Shown here: positions 6,601 to 6,877 of the stretch, in pieces
Position numbering within the stretch: position 1 is the stretch's first letter
How the letters are laid out: each line of letters starts with the position of its first letter
DNA from: Planctomycetaceae bacterium UBA4732
GTDB lineage: Bacteria; Planctomycetota; Planctomycetia; Gemmatales; Gemmataceae
Reading direction: 5' to 3'
NCBI GenBank assembly: GCA_002404095.1
Contig: DHJA01000084.1
Location: 29,134-36,010, forward strand
Length of the DNA stretch: 6,877 bases
Position numbers and translations under genes: made by a program
The notes under the pieces: generated by a model
Told to the model about the DNA's origin: nothing
Seen by the model: only the letters and a program-made list of their open reading frames with translations
Databases searched by the model: none

Positions 6601-6815
6601 CGCTCCAGCGGCACCCCGCTCGCCTTCCCGCGGATGAACTGCAAGGCCTGCGAGCGCTGGAAGTGTTGGAGCGGATCGGCAGCCCGGAAGCGCGTCGCGT
6701 ACTGGAGACGCTCGCGGGCGGCGGCGAGGATCGGCTGACGCACGAGGCGAAAGCGTCGCTAACGCGCCTGAAAAAGACGGCCGCCGCCGACGCGCCGAAG
6801 GCGGCCGACAAGTAG
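3615..6815 (+). CDS. Membrane-anchored ECF-type sigma factor fused to WD40 repeats and a HEAT-like tail
   Basis: This 1066-residue fusion begins with an ECF-like sigma-70 factor. Region 2 is at about 38-107, with EAEDAFQATFLVLA (67-80) and SLGSWLYGVARR (91-102). Region 4 is at about 142-196, with LPELYRRPFVLC and a helix-turn-helix (EQAAAELGCPRSSLASRLARA). A hydrophobic stretch at 243-264 looks like one transmembrane helix and is followed by a Pro/Ala-rich linker (265-285). Thirteen WD40 units span about 305-885, with SPDG-type turns and LWDxATG ends; unit 9 is degenerate. Residues about 890-1055 are helical and HEAT-like (LIADLDSDDFDIREKASADL, then RALEVLERIGSPEARRVLETL), a tail I recall from other Gemmata WD40 proteins. 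Such fusions are known in planctomycetes. The likely topology is sigma domain inside and WD40 outside, so release by proteolysis or conformational signalling would be needed; this is inferred. No separate anti-sigma gene adjoins. GAGGA upstream supports the start; stop TAG 6813-6815. Confidence 0.92.
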   Translation: MAHQTLRRVLPQLLRFLDAQPGRKQTDGWLLEQFITQRDEGAFALLVERHGPMVLNVCRRVLGDAHEAEDAFQATFLVLALRANAVRRRESLGSWLYGVARRVAAKARAQSARRRVREASAAAVVPVPSAPAVEWTEFRGVLDEELSRLPELYRRPFVLCCLEEKTQEQAAAELGCPRSSLASRLARAKEILRRQLTDRGVCPAGLTAIAVRTACAAVHGSGTMPARILALAHGAMKALSATHLIVILSLTLFAGAGVIAAGALAPPAAADKPAAPPAGAPADAPEAERIDRYGDTLPPGALMRLGTVRFRHGANGLCDAVYSPDGKILATAGDNGWIHLWDAATGKGIAAWESEKNTLLLSLAFSPDGKTLASGGMGFDLAKHEVTRLPTKLTLWDVATRKPRLSFENEHDQFGNQRDFRRLAYSPDGKWLAAGSDESIRLWDVATAKEAPPIDAKLNPTSALAFSPDGHTLVWGGINDGAVVMWDVATRKEVRRLGGHKSMVRQLAFSPDGKLLAAGYDDKTIGLWDPATGQEVRRLKGHEADMVSIAFSPDGKTLASSARSAEPIRLWDPATGEVRFQLRGPNVYNYVARVVFSPDGKTLAVAHRDGTVFLWNPANGERLPAADEHNFVVGGIDLSPDGRTLSTIGSEDGTVRLWDLATGRRVSAPTAAGGAVIPAFSVAEDAQTFRLNGTITAVASSDETLRLLETATGKELHTFKDVGKRLHNVCLSPDGKTLATQTFPEWDGHQYKEGPTIHLWNVATGQETHQFGDAKTTAVMFSPDGRTAATTELGRVRFWDVGSGQQVRDLSHAEIGGCRFSPDGRTLATFASTQSGVHIWELATGRERLRLAGHAEGTACVLFTPDGRSLITGGMDSTVLVWDLAPARPDAKELDRLWSELADDDASHAYEAIWTLSTSPGVVGFLKARLKPAPGAEAKEIHRLIADLDSDDFDIREKASADLARIGAGAEDALLETLAGKPSPEVGRRVQILREALQRHPARLPADELQGLRALEVLERIGSPEARRVLETLAGGGEDRLTHEAKASLTRLKKTAAADAPKAADK
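4527..6269 (+). repeat. Tandem WD40-encoding repeats (13 units) inside the sigma-factor gene
   Basis: The coding repeats have turn motifs (SPDG or TPDG) at residues 323, 366, 426, 467, 510, 552, 597, 639, 732, 782, 821 and 864, plus a degenerate copy near 681 (FSVAEDAQTF). Spacing is mostly 39-45 residues, so one blade is about 126-135 bp. Larger gaps mark insertions after the unit at 366 (60 residues, with GFDLAKHEVTRLP) and around units 9 and 10 (51 and 50). Each unit closes on W or F followed by D/N/E-x-A-T-G. Thirteen units suit two propellers of six or seven blades better than one. Confidence 0.8.
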
Positions 6816-6877
6816 CTGGACGGAGATTGGCAGGAGTATTTGATCCTCCGCTACCGCGAATGAACGAGACGGGCCGG

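Noticed and set aside
6831..6853. Short inverted repeat (AGGA…TCCT) after the last gene as a terminator
   Set aside because: The stem is only 4-5 bp and no T-run follows, so it is not credible as an intrinsic terminator.

Overview
The window is G+C-rich DNA with every gene on the + strand. The most likely source is a planctomycete of the Gemmata group (Gemmatales/Gemmataceae). This rests on the last gene, which joins an ECF-type sigma factor, a membrane helix, a long array of 'SPDGKTLA…LWDxATG' WD40 repeats and a HEAT-like tail. That architecture is best known from this lineage. The combination of csrA with a small BON-domain protein, and weak or absent Shine-Dalgarno sites before some genes, fits but does not prove it. 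The assignment is inferred from family knowledge, not from a search.

Layout: (1) 1-203, the 3' part of a csrA gene whose start lies off the window. (2) 290-520, a 76-residue BON-domain protein. (3) about 574-1965 (frame open from a GTG at 517), a soluble globin-coupled histidine kinase: protoglobin sensor, coiled coil, DHp and HATPase. (4) 2010-3437, an NtrC-class response regulator: receiver, sigma-54 AAA+ domain with intact GAFTGA, Fis-type HTH. (5) 3438-3614, a 177-bp purine-rich spacer with a weak promoter candidate and a good ribosome-binding site just before gene 6. (6) 3615-6815, the 1066-residue ECF sigma factor / WD40 / HEAT-like fusion. (7) 6816-6877, a short tail with no recognisable gene.

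Function: genes 3 and 4 form a complete, self-consistent two-component system. A haem globin would sense O2, NO, CO or redox state and control autophosphorylation of H226. Phosphate would pass to D59 of the regulator, which would remodel sigma-54 RNA polymerase at enhancer-dependent promoters. I found no properly spaced -24/-12 promoter in the spacers I scanned, so the targets are probably elsewhere. The tight spacing of csrA, BON, kinase and regulator suggests one transcription unit that pairs a post-transcriptional regulator with transcriptional control, but this is inference. Gene 6 has its own spacer and ribosome-binding site and looks like a separate unit. It appears to be a membrane-anchored sigma factor whose WD40 part would lie outside the cytoplasm if the predicted helix spans the membrane.

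Nothing here is clearly a new system. The most noteworthy items are the one-chain sensor/sigma-factor fusion and the globin-to-sigma-54 pathway. I saw no tRNA, rRNA, CRISPR array, insertion sequence or convincing terminator.
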